In this document: positions 28,794 to 36,471 of the stretch, one piece after another
Layout of the letters: each line of letters opens with the position of its first letter
Numbering within the stretch: the stretch's first letter is position 1
Virus record (IMG/VR): IMGVR_UViG_3300005337_000511
Coordinates: 1-41,891 of that record
Length of the DNA stretch: 41,891 nt
From: a virus
Strand: one strand, 5' to 3'
Translations under genes and position numbers: made by a program
The notes under the pieces: model-generated
Database searches by the model: none
Told to the model about the DNA's origin: nothing
The model's input: the letters and a program-made list of their open reading frames with translations, nothing else

Positions 28794-29464
28794 CAGGCGA
28801 GCGCCCCGACCGGCCCGTGCCAGATCAGCGCCGCGTCGGCGAGTACGCGGCGCACTCGTGTTGACACCGCGGCCTCGCGGCCGTCCAGCTGCATTGACAA
28901 GCCACCCTGACTCAGACCAGAAACACCGAGGCCCTTGGCCGAGCGCACAGTGTCGGCGAGAGCGTGGGCGTTGGCGACGGCCCGGTCCTCCATGTCGTAG
29001 CGGAGGGCCACGGCGACAGCCGCCGGCACTTCGTCGTCGGCCCATCCCCACACGCCCGAGACCTCGACCCCAGCGGCGCCGCTTGGGAAGGCGAGACTCT
29101 CAAGGCCTCGCGCTTCGGCGAAGGCCTGCGTCAGCCAGGTTGTCCCTGACCGCGGGTCGGGAAGCGAGAGCCGGCCACGTAGCTCGCTGAGCTCGACGTC
29201 GTCGGCGGAGATCGTGCCGCCGGGGACCTCGAGCGAGACCAGCTCGACTAGGCGCTTGGGCAGGTAGAGAAGGTCGCCACCGGTGCCGTCGACCTTGCGG
29301 GTCACCGGTTCCTCTTTGGTGCCCTCGACGGTGAAGCTCTGCCTGCAGGCTCCCTCGATCGCAAGGATTGCCTCGTCTCGCAAGCCGTCCTGCTCACTCC
29401 CCTCCAGTCCTTTCAGGGCCGCATTCGAGGAGGCTGCCACCAGTTCTGCAGTCGAGGGATACAT
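28793..29464 (-). CDS. Head-tail adaptor (gp6-like connector)
   Basis: 223 residues from ATG 29464 (MYPSTAELVAASSNAALKGL). An N-terminal helix pair (LRDEAILAIEGACRQSFTVE), a middle beta part with LPKRLVELVSLEVPGG, and a helical C-terminus (VAVALRYDMEDRAVANAHAL) match the shape of portal-binding adaptors. GAGGATGAG is a usable ribosome site. A late element ends 11 nt before the ATG. Confidence 0.65.
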   Translation of the reverse strand: MYPSTAELVAASSNAALKGLEGSEQDGLRDEAILAIEGACRQSFTVEGTKEEPVTRKVDGTGGDLLYLPKRLVELVSLEVPGGTISADDVELSELRGRLSLPDPRSGTTWLTQAFAEARGLESLAFPSGAAGVEVSGVWGWADDEVPAAVAVALRYDMEDRAVANAHALADTVRSAKGLGVSGLSQGGLSMQLDGREAAVSTRVRRVLADAALIWHGPVGALA

Positions 29465-29475
29465 CGCTCATCCTC

Positions 29476-29503
29476 GACGCTACGGTCGGGAGGCGTTGAC
29501 CCC
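29476..29503 (-). promoter_or_regulatory. Late element 6 (upstream of head-tail adaptor)
   Basis: GGGGTCAACGC (29503-29493), 10-nt spacer, TAGCGTC (29482-29476), then 11 nt to ATG 29464. The TAG stop of the beta-helix gene overlaps its first G. Confidence 0.78.
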
Positions 29504-31503
29504 TATGCGCCCACCCCGACCCAGTAAGCGATCGGATTCGTGCTGCCGATCGTTGCGGGGGCAGCCGGCAGATCCGTCAAGCCTGTACCCAGGGTCGCAA
29601 AGGACGGAGGGTTGCTCCCGATTTTGGTGGCGCTGGAGAGGACCGTCCCCCGCCACAGAGTGGGGAGCGTCGTTTTGGCCGTCGCCACGATGCAGATCAC
29701 GTAGACGCCCGTGGCAGGCACGACCCACGACGAGACGAGGGGCAGTGTCTTGACGCCGCCGGAACCGAACAAGGCGCTCTGGTCGGCGGTGCGGGCGTAC
29801 TCGATTTTCCCGTCCGCCGAGAGGATGGACGCCTTGAACAGGGTCACTTCGTTGCCGGCGCCGGCGCTGTTGACGTAGATGTTGCCGATTTTGTCCCCCT
29901 CCTTCAGGGGAACCAACATCGCGTAAGCGGTGCCGCCGATCATCAGCGACGACGTGTTGACGACCTGTCGATCGAAGTTCTGCGACAGGAGCCCTTGGCC
30001 GGCCGTGAGGATCGCGGCCGCCGAGGGCCGGGAAACATCGACGGTCCCGGTGCCGAGATCCTGCACCGCTGCGATGCCGAAGGGTTTGGTCGCCGTGCCG
30101 CTGTAGCCGCTTGAAAACGGGCCGATCGTGAAGCCCACGGCGTTGGAGTTGGCGATATTGACGCCGTAGCGCATCCGGGACGTGTCGGCGGTGGATACAA
30201 AGTCGTTGGCCGCGACCACACCGCCGCGTGCAGTGGCTTCGAGTGCGATGTTGATCGCGTCGTAGGTGTCGGCAGCCGCGCCGGAGACATCCCGGAAGCC
30301 GCAGCCCGAGATGTTCACGCCGCCGCCTTGCGAGGCGGTGGTCCGGGTGACGTAGATGCCGCCCTTTTTGCAGTCGGTGAAGCGGGAGCCGTTCACCTTG
30401 AGCTGGCGAGCCCCCGAGTTGATGGCGTTGTCCCCGTGCAGGTAAAAGTGGCCACCGTTGACTTGCAGCCCAGGTCCGTCGCCGGTGAAGATCCCGTAGC
30501 GACCTGATTCAGCGAAAATCGGCGAAGTAAGGAGGGTGTCTGTCGCAGAGCCGACGCGCCGATAGCAGTCACGGCCAACCGTCCTGACCTGCAACTTGGT
30601 GATCTGGTTGTCCCAAGCGCCATGCGGGAAGGTCGTGATGCCGCCGCCGTCTTCCACGAGGCCGTCGCCTTTGAGTCGGCCGACCTTCACATTGAAGACC
30701 TCGCTCGCGAAGGCCTGGAGGTAGACGCCGCTGGCGTCCACGTAGGGTGAGCCTTCGCCGTAGCCGTCGATGCTGAAGTCGCGTAGCTGTAGCCCGGCAA
30801 GGGTGCGGGCGCCATAGCTCACGAGCGCCCCGCTGAAGGCCGCAGGGGTCCCCGAGCAGCCCGTCAGGGTGGTGCTCGTCTTGCCCGTGTAGGTGACCGA
30901 GACGCCAGTTCCAGTCGTCGCCGATTCGACTCGGACGGTTCCCGTTGACGGCAAACCGGCGGTCGAAACCACGGAGATAGCTTCCTCTCCGCCCGAAAGC
31001 AATTTGCTGACCTCGGTTGTGACGTTGCCTGCAGGGCGGCAGTCAACGACGTATTTGCCTGCCGCGAACGTGACGGAGGGAACGATTCGGGTTCCGCTGG
31101 CAACCGGGTTGGTCGCGTAGTTTGCCGCCGCTCCCCCGCTCGGATGGCCCGAGCCCATGCCGGTGAGCATCACGCCATCGCGGGAATTCTGAATCGAGTC
31201 CTCGACCGAGAATCGGCCCTCGGTGAGTAGCACTCGGCCACCCGTATCCGCGGGCAGCGCTGCCAGAGCTTCATTGATCACGACCTCGTCGGCTTCCCCG
31301 TCGCAGACGAGGTCCGCGTGCCGCTTCACCCGCAAGGAGGCATCAGACGCCGCAACTACGAGGGTGGCGGCGGAGCCGCCGACGAGAACCGGGTCATCCG
31401 CAGCGAGCACCTTCCCGGCTTCGCCTGCGGCGCCAACGTCCAACGTGGCGGCACCTCCAAGGTTGCCGAGAACGTCGTCTTCTCCCCCGAGGAGGTCGTT
31501 CAT
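29503..31503 (-). CDS. Parallel beta-helix (pectate-lyase-like) virion protein
   Basis: 666 residues. The N-terminal ~90 residues look like an attachment domain; CDGEADEVVINEALAALPAD is the typical opening of pectate-lyase-like tail spikes. Then come many short strands with Gly/Asn turns (LRDFSIDGYGEG; FYLHGDNAINSG; GGVNISGCGFRD), i.e. a right-handed beta helix. The C-terminal ~170 residues form a separate beta domain (VVPATGVYVICIVATAKTT). Such proteins bind or cleave polysaccharide. Its place among capsid genes rather than tail genes is unusual and suggests a capsid appendage. Confidence 0.75.
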   Translation of the reverse strand: MNDLLGGEDDVLGNLGGAATLDVGAAGEAGKVLAADDPVLVGGSAATLVVAASDASLRVKRHADLVCDGEADEVVINEALAALPADTGGRVLLTEGRFSVEDSIQNSRDGVMLTGMGSGHPSGGAAANYATNPVASGTRIVPSVTFAAGKYVVDCRPAGNVTTEVSKLLSGGEEAISVVSTAGLPSTGTVRVESATTGTGVSVTYTGKTSTTLTGCSGTPAAFSGALVSYGARTLAGLQLRDFSIDGYGEGSPYVDASGVYLQAFASEVFNVKVGRLKGDGLVEDGGGITTFPHGAWDNQITKLQVRTVGRDCYRRVGSATDTLLTSPIFAESGRYGIFTGDGPGLQVNGGHFYLHGDNAINSGARQLKVNGSRFTDCKKGGIYVTRTTASQGGGVNISGCGFRDVSGAAADTYDAINIALEATARGGVVAANDFVSTADTSRMRYGVNIANSNAVGFTIGPFSSGYSGTATKPFGIAAVQDLGTGTVDVSRPSAAAILTAGQGLLSQNFDRQVVNTSSLMIGGTAYAMLVPLKEGDKIGNIYVNSAGAGNEVTLFKASILSADGKIEYARTADQSALFGSGGVKTLPLVSSWVVPATGVYVICIVATAKTTLPTLWRGTVLSSATKIGSNPPSFATLGTGLTDLPAAPATIGSTNPIAYWVGVGA

Positions 31504-31820
31504 CAGCCCCCCCGACGAGCTGCGCCGGAGACGCGGAACGTTTTCTGGTCAGCCGCTCCGTTCACGAAGCGCAAGCGCCAGAAGCGACCAACGAGAGTCT
31601 CCTTAAATCCCTTGCCGTCCCCGCCTTGGATCTCGTAGCTCGTATCCACGTCGGCGTGTTCGCCGTCGGAGCTCTGTTCGATGTGCAGTGTGCCGTCAAC
31701 GTCCGCGAAGACGGTTCCCTCGATCGAGTAGGTGCCTTCGCTGCGGGGGAGCCACTGGCCGGTCCACGTGGCCCCCGCAGCGAGCGGAGCTGAACTTTCC
31801 AGGGAGTTGCGCGGAGCCAT
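31503..31820 (-). CDS. Small beta-sandwich structural protein, 105 aa
   Basis: From ATG 31820 the protein (SSAPLAAGATWTGQWLPRSE; YSIEGTVFADVDGTLHIEQS; FWRLRFVNGAA) shows the alternating strands of small Ig-like or jelly-roll virion proteins. It overlaps the beta-helix start (TGATG), so the two are probably made together. It may serve as the attachment partner of the beta-helix protein or as a capsid decoration protein. Confidence 0.6.
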   Translation of the reverse strand: MAPRNSLESSAPLAAGATWTGQWLPRSEGTYSIEGTVFADVDGTLHIEQSSDGEHADVDTSYEIQGGDGKGFKETLVGRFWRLRFVNGAADQKTFRVSGAARRGG

Positions 31821-31832
31821 TGGCCCCTCGCT

Positions 31833-32597
31833 CTAGTCTTCGCCCTCGGCGAGAGTGACGACTTCCACGGTCGGCGCCGGCTTGCCCGGCGTGCCGGTGG
31901 TCACGGTGACTTTCGGCGTTGTGCCTCCGGTGAGTCCCGAGCCGTCGGCGGTGAGCGCAGCCACGTCTTTGGCGCCGAGGCCGGCAGTGAAGGTAACGGC
32001 GTAGGGCCCGTTGCCTGAGACCGAGACCTCGTCATCCGCGATCGTGGAGAGTGCCCGAAGGGCAGTCTGAACTTCGGCACCGGTGGCATCGAATTTCAGG
32101 TTGCCCGTTGTCTGGCCGCCGAAGGTGAGTTTGAAGTTCCCGCCAGAGGGCGAGCCGGAGATCGTGACCGTCTCGACCTCGTTGACGCCGATGCCCGTGC
32201 CGGTGATCGCGGGAACGTTGTCGCCGTCGAAGGCGCCGCCCTCGAGGAATCGGATCAGCCAGGGACCGCCCGCCGGACCTTCGACCGCCACGTCTCCCGG
32301 TGCAACGTTTGAGAGAGCCTCAAGCGCCGCTTTGACTTCTGCAGCAGTCGCAGTCCCCTTGGCCAGGGCGGAGGTTGTCTGCCCCGACAGGGTGAGTTTG
32401 AAGGTCGTTCCAGCTTCGCCAGTGACGGTGGCTTGCTGCGTCTCTTCGTCTGAGACGACGACACCTTTTTGGACAGCCGTGACCTCGGGCAGATCGTCTT
32501 TACCGCTGCCGTCCTTCTTCGGGCCCCCCTCGGCCGACCCACCTACAGGCCAGCCGGAGTCGTGGCCGGTGACGTGAATGCCCGAGCGCTCGGCCAT
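31833..32597 (-). CDS. Two-repeat surface/decoration protein, 254 aa
   Basis: Two ~75-residue repeats are clear: TTFKLTLSGQTTSALAKGTA with VKAALEALSNVAPGDVAVEG, and GNFKLTFGGQTTGNLKFDAT with VQTALRALSTIADDEVSVSG. This FKLTFGGQTT repeat is known from bacterial surface proteins and virion proteins; its binding target is unclear. The N-terminus is disordered (Gly/Lys/Asp). It lies directly after the major capsid gene with its own AAGGA ribosome site, so capsid decoration is likely. Confidence 0.65.
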   Translation of the reverse strand: MAERSGIHVTGHDSGWPVGGSAEGGPKKDGSGKDDLPEVTAVQKGVVVSDEETQQATVTGEAGTTFKLTLSGQTTSALAKGTATAAEVKAALEALSNVAPGDVAVEGPAGGPWLIRFLEGGAFDGDNVPAITGTGIGVNEVETVTISGSPSGGNFKLTFGGQTTGNLKFDATGAEVQTALRALSTIADDEVSVSGNGPYAVTFTAGLGAKDVAALTADGSGLTGGTTPKVTVTTGTPGKPAPTVEVVTLAEGED

Positions 32598-32609
32598 CGT
32601 GCCGCGTCC

Positions 32610-33596
32610 TTATGGGACGAGCGTGATCGGGTCGAGGCCGTGGAGGTCCGCTACAGCTTCCTCCTCCTCGATGATGAGGTCCGCAGTCAGGAAGGTGACG
32701 TAGCCGCGCTTGCGCCGCATGGCCAGCTCCCAGTCGGTCGCACCGGTAACCCGGTAGCGCTGGGTGTCCCATGTGATGACGCGATCAAAGTTCTTCGGGT
32801 CCGCCAAGATGATCCGGTCGTCGGGCATGAAGGGCACGCCCGGCATCGGAGCCGAATCGTCGCTTGCGGCACCGACGAAGGGGGGGATGCCCAGCGGGAA
32901 GAGATCCTTCGCCATCAGGGCGGCGTCGCCGGCTGCGGTTTCGCGGCCGGTCAGGTATTCGATCCAGCTGGTCCAGCGGTTCGGAGACATGAACCAGCGC
33001 AGGCGGCCCGAGTTGACATAGATATCCGGCATCGCGTACTTGAGCGCGAACCAGACTTCCTTGTCCATCGCACCTTTCGATTCCAGTTCCTGGGCATCGA
33101 CGCGATGCGTGTCGGAGCTTTTCTCGACGATCTTGAGGATGCCGTCATCGAGGGAGACGAAGTCATCGGCATCTTCTTCGTCGCCGTTCCAGTTGAGATC
33201 GTCGAGGTCAAGCGCGAACTGACGCGCCATGCGGTCGACAATTTTTGGCTCGACCGACTCGCCTTCGATGTTCGTGTGGAAGAAGTTCTCGGTGATCTCG
33301 AAGGGGAGATGGACGGTCTTCGCGTCGTACTCGATGTCGTCCGTGGTGATTCCGGCGCGGTAGCCCGTATCTGTGTTCTCGTTGTGGCGACGGATCAGGC
33401 GCGGGCTGTTGCCCATCTTCGTGAATTCGCCTTTCGGCTCTGGGCCAGGTCGCACCAGATTGATCGCACTGCCGAAGGGCGAAACCTCCATCACCCGCTG
33501 GATGAAAGCTTTGTCCTGCTTCGGGTTGAGCTGGCCGCCAGCCGCCGTTTCAATGGTGGCCTTTTGGATTTTCGAGAGCAGCTCTGCGCGATTCAT
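32610..33596 (-). CDS. Major capsid protein (HK97 fold)
   Basis: 328 residues, following the protease/scaffold gene as expected. An N-terminal helix (MNRAELLSKIQKATIETAAG), VHLPFEITENFFHTNIEGES in the middle (E-loop/P-domain region) and the closing strands (NFDRVITWDTQRYRVTGATD, KRGYVTFLTADLIIEEEEAV) fit HK97-type capsid proteins. The start is 3 nt after the scaffold stop. The Shine-Dalgarno is weak; coupling to the scaffold is likely. Confidence 0.8.
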   Translation of the reverse strand: MNRAELLSKIQKATIETAAGGQLNPKQDKAFIQRVMEVSPFGSAINLVRPGPEPKGEFTKMGNSPRLIRRHNENTDTGYRAGITTDDIEYDAKTVHLPFEITENFFHTNIEGESVEPKIVDRMARQFALDLDDLNWNGDEEDADDFVSLDDGILKIVEKSSDTHRVDAQELESKGAMDKEVWFALKYAMPDIYVNSGRLRWFMSPNRWTSWIEYLTGRETAAGDAALMAKDLFPLGIPPFVGAASDDSAPMPGVPFMPDDRIILADPKNFDRVITWDTQRYRVTGATDWELAMRRKRGYVTFLTADLIIEEEEAVADLHGLDPITLVP

Positions 33597-33598
33597 GG

Positions 33599-33925
33599 TT
33601 AGACGATCCCTGCCAGGTCGGGGTCCAGGCCTGCGTCCTCGTAGGCCTTCTTGATCTCGTCGGCGGTGACATCGTCGGTACTCTCCGCGTTGGTCACCGG
33701 CTGCGATGAGCCACCCTCACCCAGCTTGGCGATGTCGCCACTCAGCTTTTTGACCGACTCCGTCACCTCGCCGAGCTGCTTGGTCAGGTCCTCGACCGTG
33801 GGGGCTTTGTCTGCCTCCTCGGCTTTGGCCTTCTCCAAGAGAGCCTCGACGCCCTTGCCGATCGTCTCGACAGTGGACTCAAGCTTCTCCAGGCGCTCCG
33901 TGGTGTCAGGTGTTTTGTCGGCCAT
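33599..33925 (-). CDS. Internal-start scaffolding protein, 108 aa
   Basis: In frame within the protease gene: ATG 33925 (MADKTPDTTERLEKLESTVE) is preceded by AAAGGAG at good spacing and by a late element 15 nt upstream. The product is an acidic coiled coil with a C-terminal DDVTADEIKKAYEDAGLDPD helix, a usual capsid-binding tail of scaffolds. It would be made in excess over the protease fusion and removed during maturation. Confidence 0.7.
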   Translation of the reverse strand: MADKTPDTTERLEKLESTVETIGKGVEALLEKAKAEEADKAPTVEDLTKQLGEVTESVKKLSGDIAKLGEGGSSQPVTNAESTDDVTADEIKKAYEDAGLDPDLAGIV

Positions 33926-35128
33926 TTGTGACTCCTTTTCCAAGCTAGATGAACCCTGCGTTGACCCCGTGAGGTCCACACCCAATGCCTCGGCGCGGGC
34001 CTCCTTTTCGACGGGAACCGTCTCCAACTTGTCGAGTGCCCAAGCCTTGAACTCGTCGCAGGACTCCGAGATCAGAGAGACGGGATCGACCTCCTCGCCG
34101 GGTGCGGGAAAGAAAGCCCGGGTGACCGCCTCGCGGAACGCACTGAACGCCTCCGGGAGCATCTCGTCGAATTCCCGTCGGGCGACGATCTCGCCGAAGG
34201 TCATGTTCGCCTTCTCGATCTCCGCCATGTCGTCGTCGGTCAGCCCGACCTTCTCGGCGATGCGCTTGAGCAGCGTCTTCTCCACGGAGCCGACGTTACG
34301 GTTGCCCTGCGTTGACCCCTTGGGCATCGCTTCGCGGACCACCTTCTCTGCGAGCTTCGCGTCCTCGGCGGTGAGGCCGAGCTTGCCCCAGCGCTCGCAG
34401 AGGTGCTCGACTAGCTCGTGGTCGCTCTCGCCATCGGCCTTTTTGAACTGCGCCCGCCACTTCTGGGTGCCGAGCATGATGTCCTTGAGGCCAGCACAGA
34501 TGTTCTTGGCTCGGGGCCCGAAGCGCTTAGTGTTGTCCCGGACGCACTGTGTGAAGGGTTTCGGGAATTTGCGGTAGTGGGCGAGGAGGTGGCGTAGCGG
34601 TCCGGCCGCGGCCTTGAAGTCAATGGCCTTGTCGACCGCTTCGCGGATCGCCGTGCCCTCGATTGAAACACCGGTGAACTCGCCCTTCTCGATCGCGGCC
34701 TTGCCTTCGGCGTTCGGGGTGATCGCGATGTACCAGGAGCCCTTCTTGATCGTCTCCCCGTTGACGGTGAAGTCGTCCAGAGCGACGGCGTTCTCTACCA
34801 GCGCTCCATAGGGCTCGAGCGATTCGTGCATCTTGTTGACCAGCCCACCGTTTGCCATGAAGCGGTGGGCCGCCTTGCGGATCTCCTCCTCGTCGGCCCA
34901 GCGGTCCTCTGCATCGGGGCCACCGCGTCCAGAGTCCTCATGATGGCCGGGCTCGGCGACGACGCAGTAGACCGTGGACCAGTCCTCGGCCTTCAGGAGG
35001 CGGGTGGCGCCGAGCGGCTTAGAGCCTTCGGCGTCGGCCTTGAACAGGAAGAAGCGCTTGCGATTCGCCCCCTTGCCGACGATCGAGATCGCCTTGATAT
35101 CGGCGTCACGGAGGAGGTTGACGGGCAT
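33599..35128 (-). CDS. XkdF-like prohead protease fused to scaffold
   Basis: 509 residues from ATG 35128. Residues ~90-165 contain NKMHESLEPYGALVENAVAL and KGEFTGVSIEGTA, matching the His and Ser of XkdF-type putative phage serine proteases. The middle (~200-380) is helical with an FTQCVRDNTKRFGPRAKNIC segment. The last ~110 residues are an acidic coiled coil (TERLEKLESTVETIGKGVEA), the scaffold. An internal ATG at 33925 with its own ribosome site and late element makes this a nested-gene arrangement like lambda C/Nu3. Confidence 0.78.
   Translation of the reverse strand: MPVNLLRDADIKAISIVGKGANRKRFFLFKADAEGSKPLGATRLLKAEDWSTVYCVVAEPGHHEDSGRGGPDAEDRWADEEEIRKAAHRFMANGGLVNKMHESLEPYGALVENAVALDDFTVNGETIKKGSWYIAITPNAEGKAAIEKGEFTGVSIEGTAIREAVDKAIDFKAAAGPLRHLLAHYRKFPKPFTQCVRDNTKRFGPRAKNICAGLKDIMLGTQKWRAQFKKADGESDHELVEHLCERWGKLGLTAEDAKLAEKVVREAMPKGSTQGNRNVGSVEKTLLKRIAEKVGLTDDDMAEIEKANMTFGEIVARREFDEMLPEAFSAFREAVTRAFFPAPGEEVDPVSLISESCDEFKAWALDKLETVPVEKEARAEALGVDLTGSTQGSSSLEKESQMADKTPDTTERLEKLESTVETIGKGVEALLEKAKAEEADKAPTVEDLTKQLGEVTESVKKLSGDIAKLGEGGSSQPVTNAESTDDVTADEIKKAYEDAGLDPDLAGIV
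33941..33968 (-). promoter_or_regulatory. Late element 7 (upstream of internal scaffold start)
   Basis: GGGGTCAACGC (33968-33958), 10-nt spacer, TAGCTTG (33947-33941), then 15 nt including AAAGGAG to ATG 33925. Confidence 0.78.
34292..34319 (-). promoter_or_regulatory. Late element 8 (inside protease gene)
   Basis: GGGGTCAACGC (34319-34309), 10-nt spacer, TAACGTC (34298-34292), then 6 nt to an in-frame GTG at 34285 (VEKTLLKRIAEK). It is encoded as GSTQG, the same peptide as at element 7. Confidence 0.68.
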
Positions 35129-35133
35129 GGCTC

Positions 35134-35161
35134 AATGCTGCCCGCGGTTGGCGTTGACCCC
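35134..35161 (-). promoter_or_regulatory. Late element 9 (upstream of protease)
   Basis: GGGGTCAACGC (35161-35151), 10-nt spacer, CAGCATT (35140-35134), then 5 nt to ATG 35128. No ribosome binding site is visible. Confidence 0.78.
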
Positions 35162-35165
35162 TCGC

Positions 35166-35750
35166 CTATGTCGGTGCCGCGCTACCCCTGCGACCGCTTG
35201 GGGTTGCGTCGCTGACGGTGCACTCCACGCGAGTCATCTCGCGGAGATCCATTCTGGGGTGAAATTCGAGCCACACCTCGTAGATGTCGGTCCGGTAGCG
35301 CGGCTGACGGCTAAGGCGCTTCTTCAAGACCTTATGGCGTTCGTGCACGTTCCAGTAGTGCGCGAACGCACCACGGTCCCGACAGAAGGTCAGGGCCTCG
35401 GCATCGGCGGCGGAGCGCGGAAGTAGGCAGCTCACATGCCGAGCTTCGCCAGGGAAAAGCAGCCCGTCGAAGAGCGCTGCGTGCAGATAGTGCGGCGGTT
35501 GCGCCAGGTAGAGGCACGTGCCAACGGCAGCCCCCTCTCCCACGTTGGTGACGGTAGCACCGACTGTTCCGCAGGAACCCGTAATGAACTGGATATGCAG
35601 CCGCGGCGCCCGCGCTTCGCGAGCCGCCCTGCGGGCCAGGAGAACGGCAGCCCACGATCCCAACGCAGCAACCGCCGAGGCGACCGGAGCGACTATCAGC
35701 GCAATTTCCTGCCACACGCTCAGTTCGTCGGGTCCTCCCACCGTCCGCAC
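35166..35750 (-). CDS. Membrane protein, 194 aa, probable moron in head module
   Basis: From GTG 35750: an N-terminal transmembrane helix (EIALIVAPVASAVAALGSWA; AVLLARRAAREAR) is followed by a soluble beta-rich domain (LHIQFITGSCGTVGATVTNV; CLYLAQPPHYLHAALFDGLL). This layout is common in small host-like membrane proteins and is not a structural head protein I know. It sits between MuF and protease genes. Role unknown; exclusion is a possibility. Confidence 0.55.
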   Translation of the reverse strand: MRTVGGPDELSVWQEIALIVAPVASAVAALGSWAAVLLARRAAREARAPRLHIQFITGSCGTVGATVTNVGEGAAVGTCLYLAQPPHYLHAALFDGLLFPGEARHVSCLLPRSAADAEALTFCRDRGAFAHYWNVHERHKVLKKRLSRQPRYRTDIYEVWLEFHPRMDLREMTRVECTVSDATPSGRRGSAAPT

Positions 35751-35763
35751 TCTAACCGGCTGG

Positions 35764-36426
35764 TTATCGCTCCAGCGGCGTCAGAAGCAGGTCTTCCACA
35801 TGAGCCGGAGTCCCGTCGAGGAAGTCCCCACCCGGCCACGGCTTCACCGGCCTGCACCGACATTGACCGGCGTGAATCGTCCCCGGCCAGCCCATCGCAG
35901 GTGGGGTGAGCGCAGAGAAGTTCGAGCCGTGAGCGGCGAAGCAGGCAGGCGTCGTGCGTTCGTCGCGCTGCGACCACCAGCCCAGGACCGGGCCGTACTT
36001 GGCCGCAGCAGCATCGATGGCGCGGCCTGCCTCAAAGCGGCGACGCTCCGCGGCAAGGTGCGCCCCGAACAGCGCGCGCTCGGCGGCGGCGCTGCCACCG
36101 GTGGCGAGACGGCGTGACCCCGCGAGCAGGTACATCGCCCGGCGGGACACGACCCCGCGCTCCATGGTGTGCAGGGCGCCGGGGTCGGCGGATGGCGAGG
36201 CGAACCACAGCTTGGCTTCCCCGATCAGGGAGATGATGCCGACCACTGCAGTAGCGGGGATGCCGGCGGGCGCCAAGGTGAGGGTGAGGCGTTCGACCAG
36301 CTCCTTCAGCGAGAGGCCGGCGAGCAGGATGAGGATGATCGCGATGAGGAGGTGCTGATCGTCGGGCTGTTCGGGTCGATCAGAGGCCACTTGGCGTGAG
36401 GGGCTGAGGGTTCGTCGCTTCGCCAA
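35764..36426 (-). CDS. MuF-like minor head protein with hydrophobic N-terminus
   Basis: 220 residues from TTG 36426. The C-terminal region has SQRDERTTPACFAAHGSNFS, then PPAMGWPGTIHAGQCRCRPV, which is the MuF/SPP1 gp7 signature (RTTP.C, H..CRC). The gene follows the portal as expected. Residues ~25-45 (QHLLIAIILILLAGLSLKEL) and ~57-70 are hydrophobic, which is unusual. The start codon is uncertain, and the TTG lies 47 bp downstream of the portal stop. Confidence 0.65.
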   Translation of the reverse strand: MAKRRTLSPSRQVASDRPEQPDDQHLLIAIILILLAGLSLKELVERLTLTLAPAGIPATAVVGIISLIGEAKLWFASPSADPGALHTMERGVVSRRAMYLLAGSRRLATGGSAAAERALFGAHLAAERRRFEAGRAIDAAAAKYGPVLGWWSQRDERTTPACFAAHGSNFSALTPPAMGWPGTIHAGQCRCRPVKPWPGGDFLDGTPAHVEDLLLTPLER

Positions 36427-36471
36427 GGTTGCCCCAGACGAGACAGGCCCAGTAAGGCCATCGCTTGCCCC

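Noticed and set aside
28857-28870. GTGTTGACACC near the end of the adaptor gene as a twelfth late element
   Set aside because: Two mismatches in the 11-mer and no second box at 10 nt.
28458-29051. N-terminal extensions of several minus-strand frames (28458-29051, 7225-7806, 6755-7606, 40727-41521, 524-991)
   Set aside because: The extensions overlap the preceding genes almost completely, have shadow composition, and shorter starts give ATGA/TGATG overlaps with good ribosome sites.
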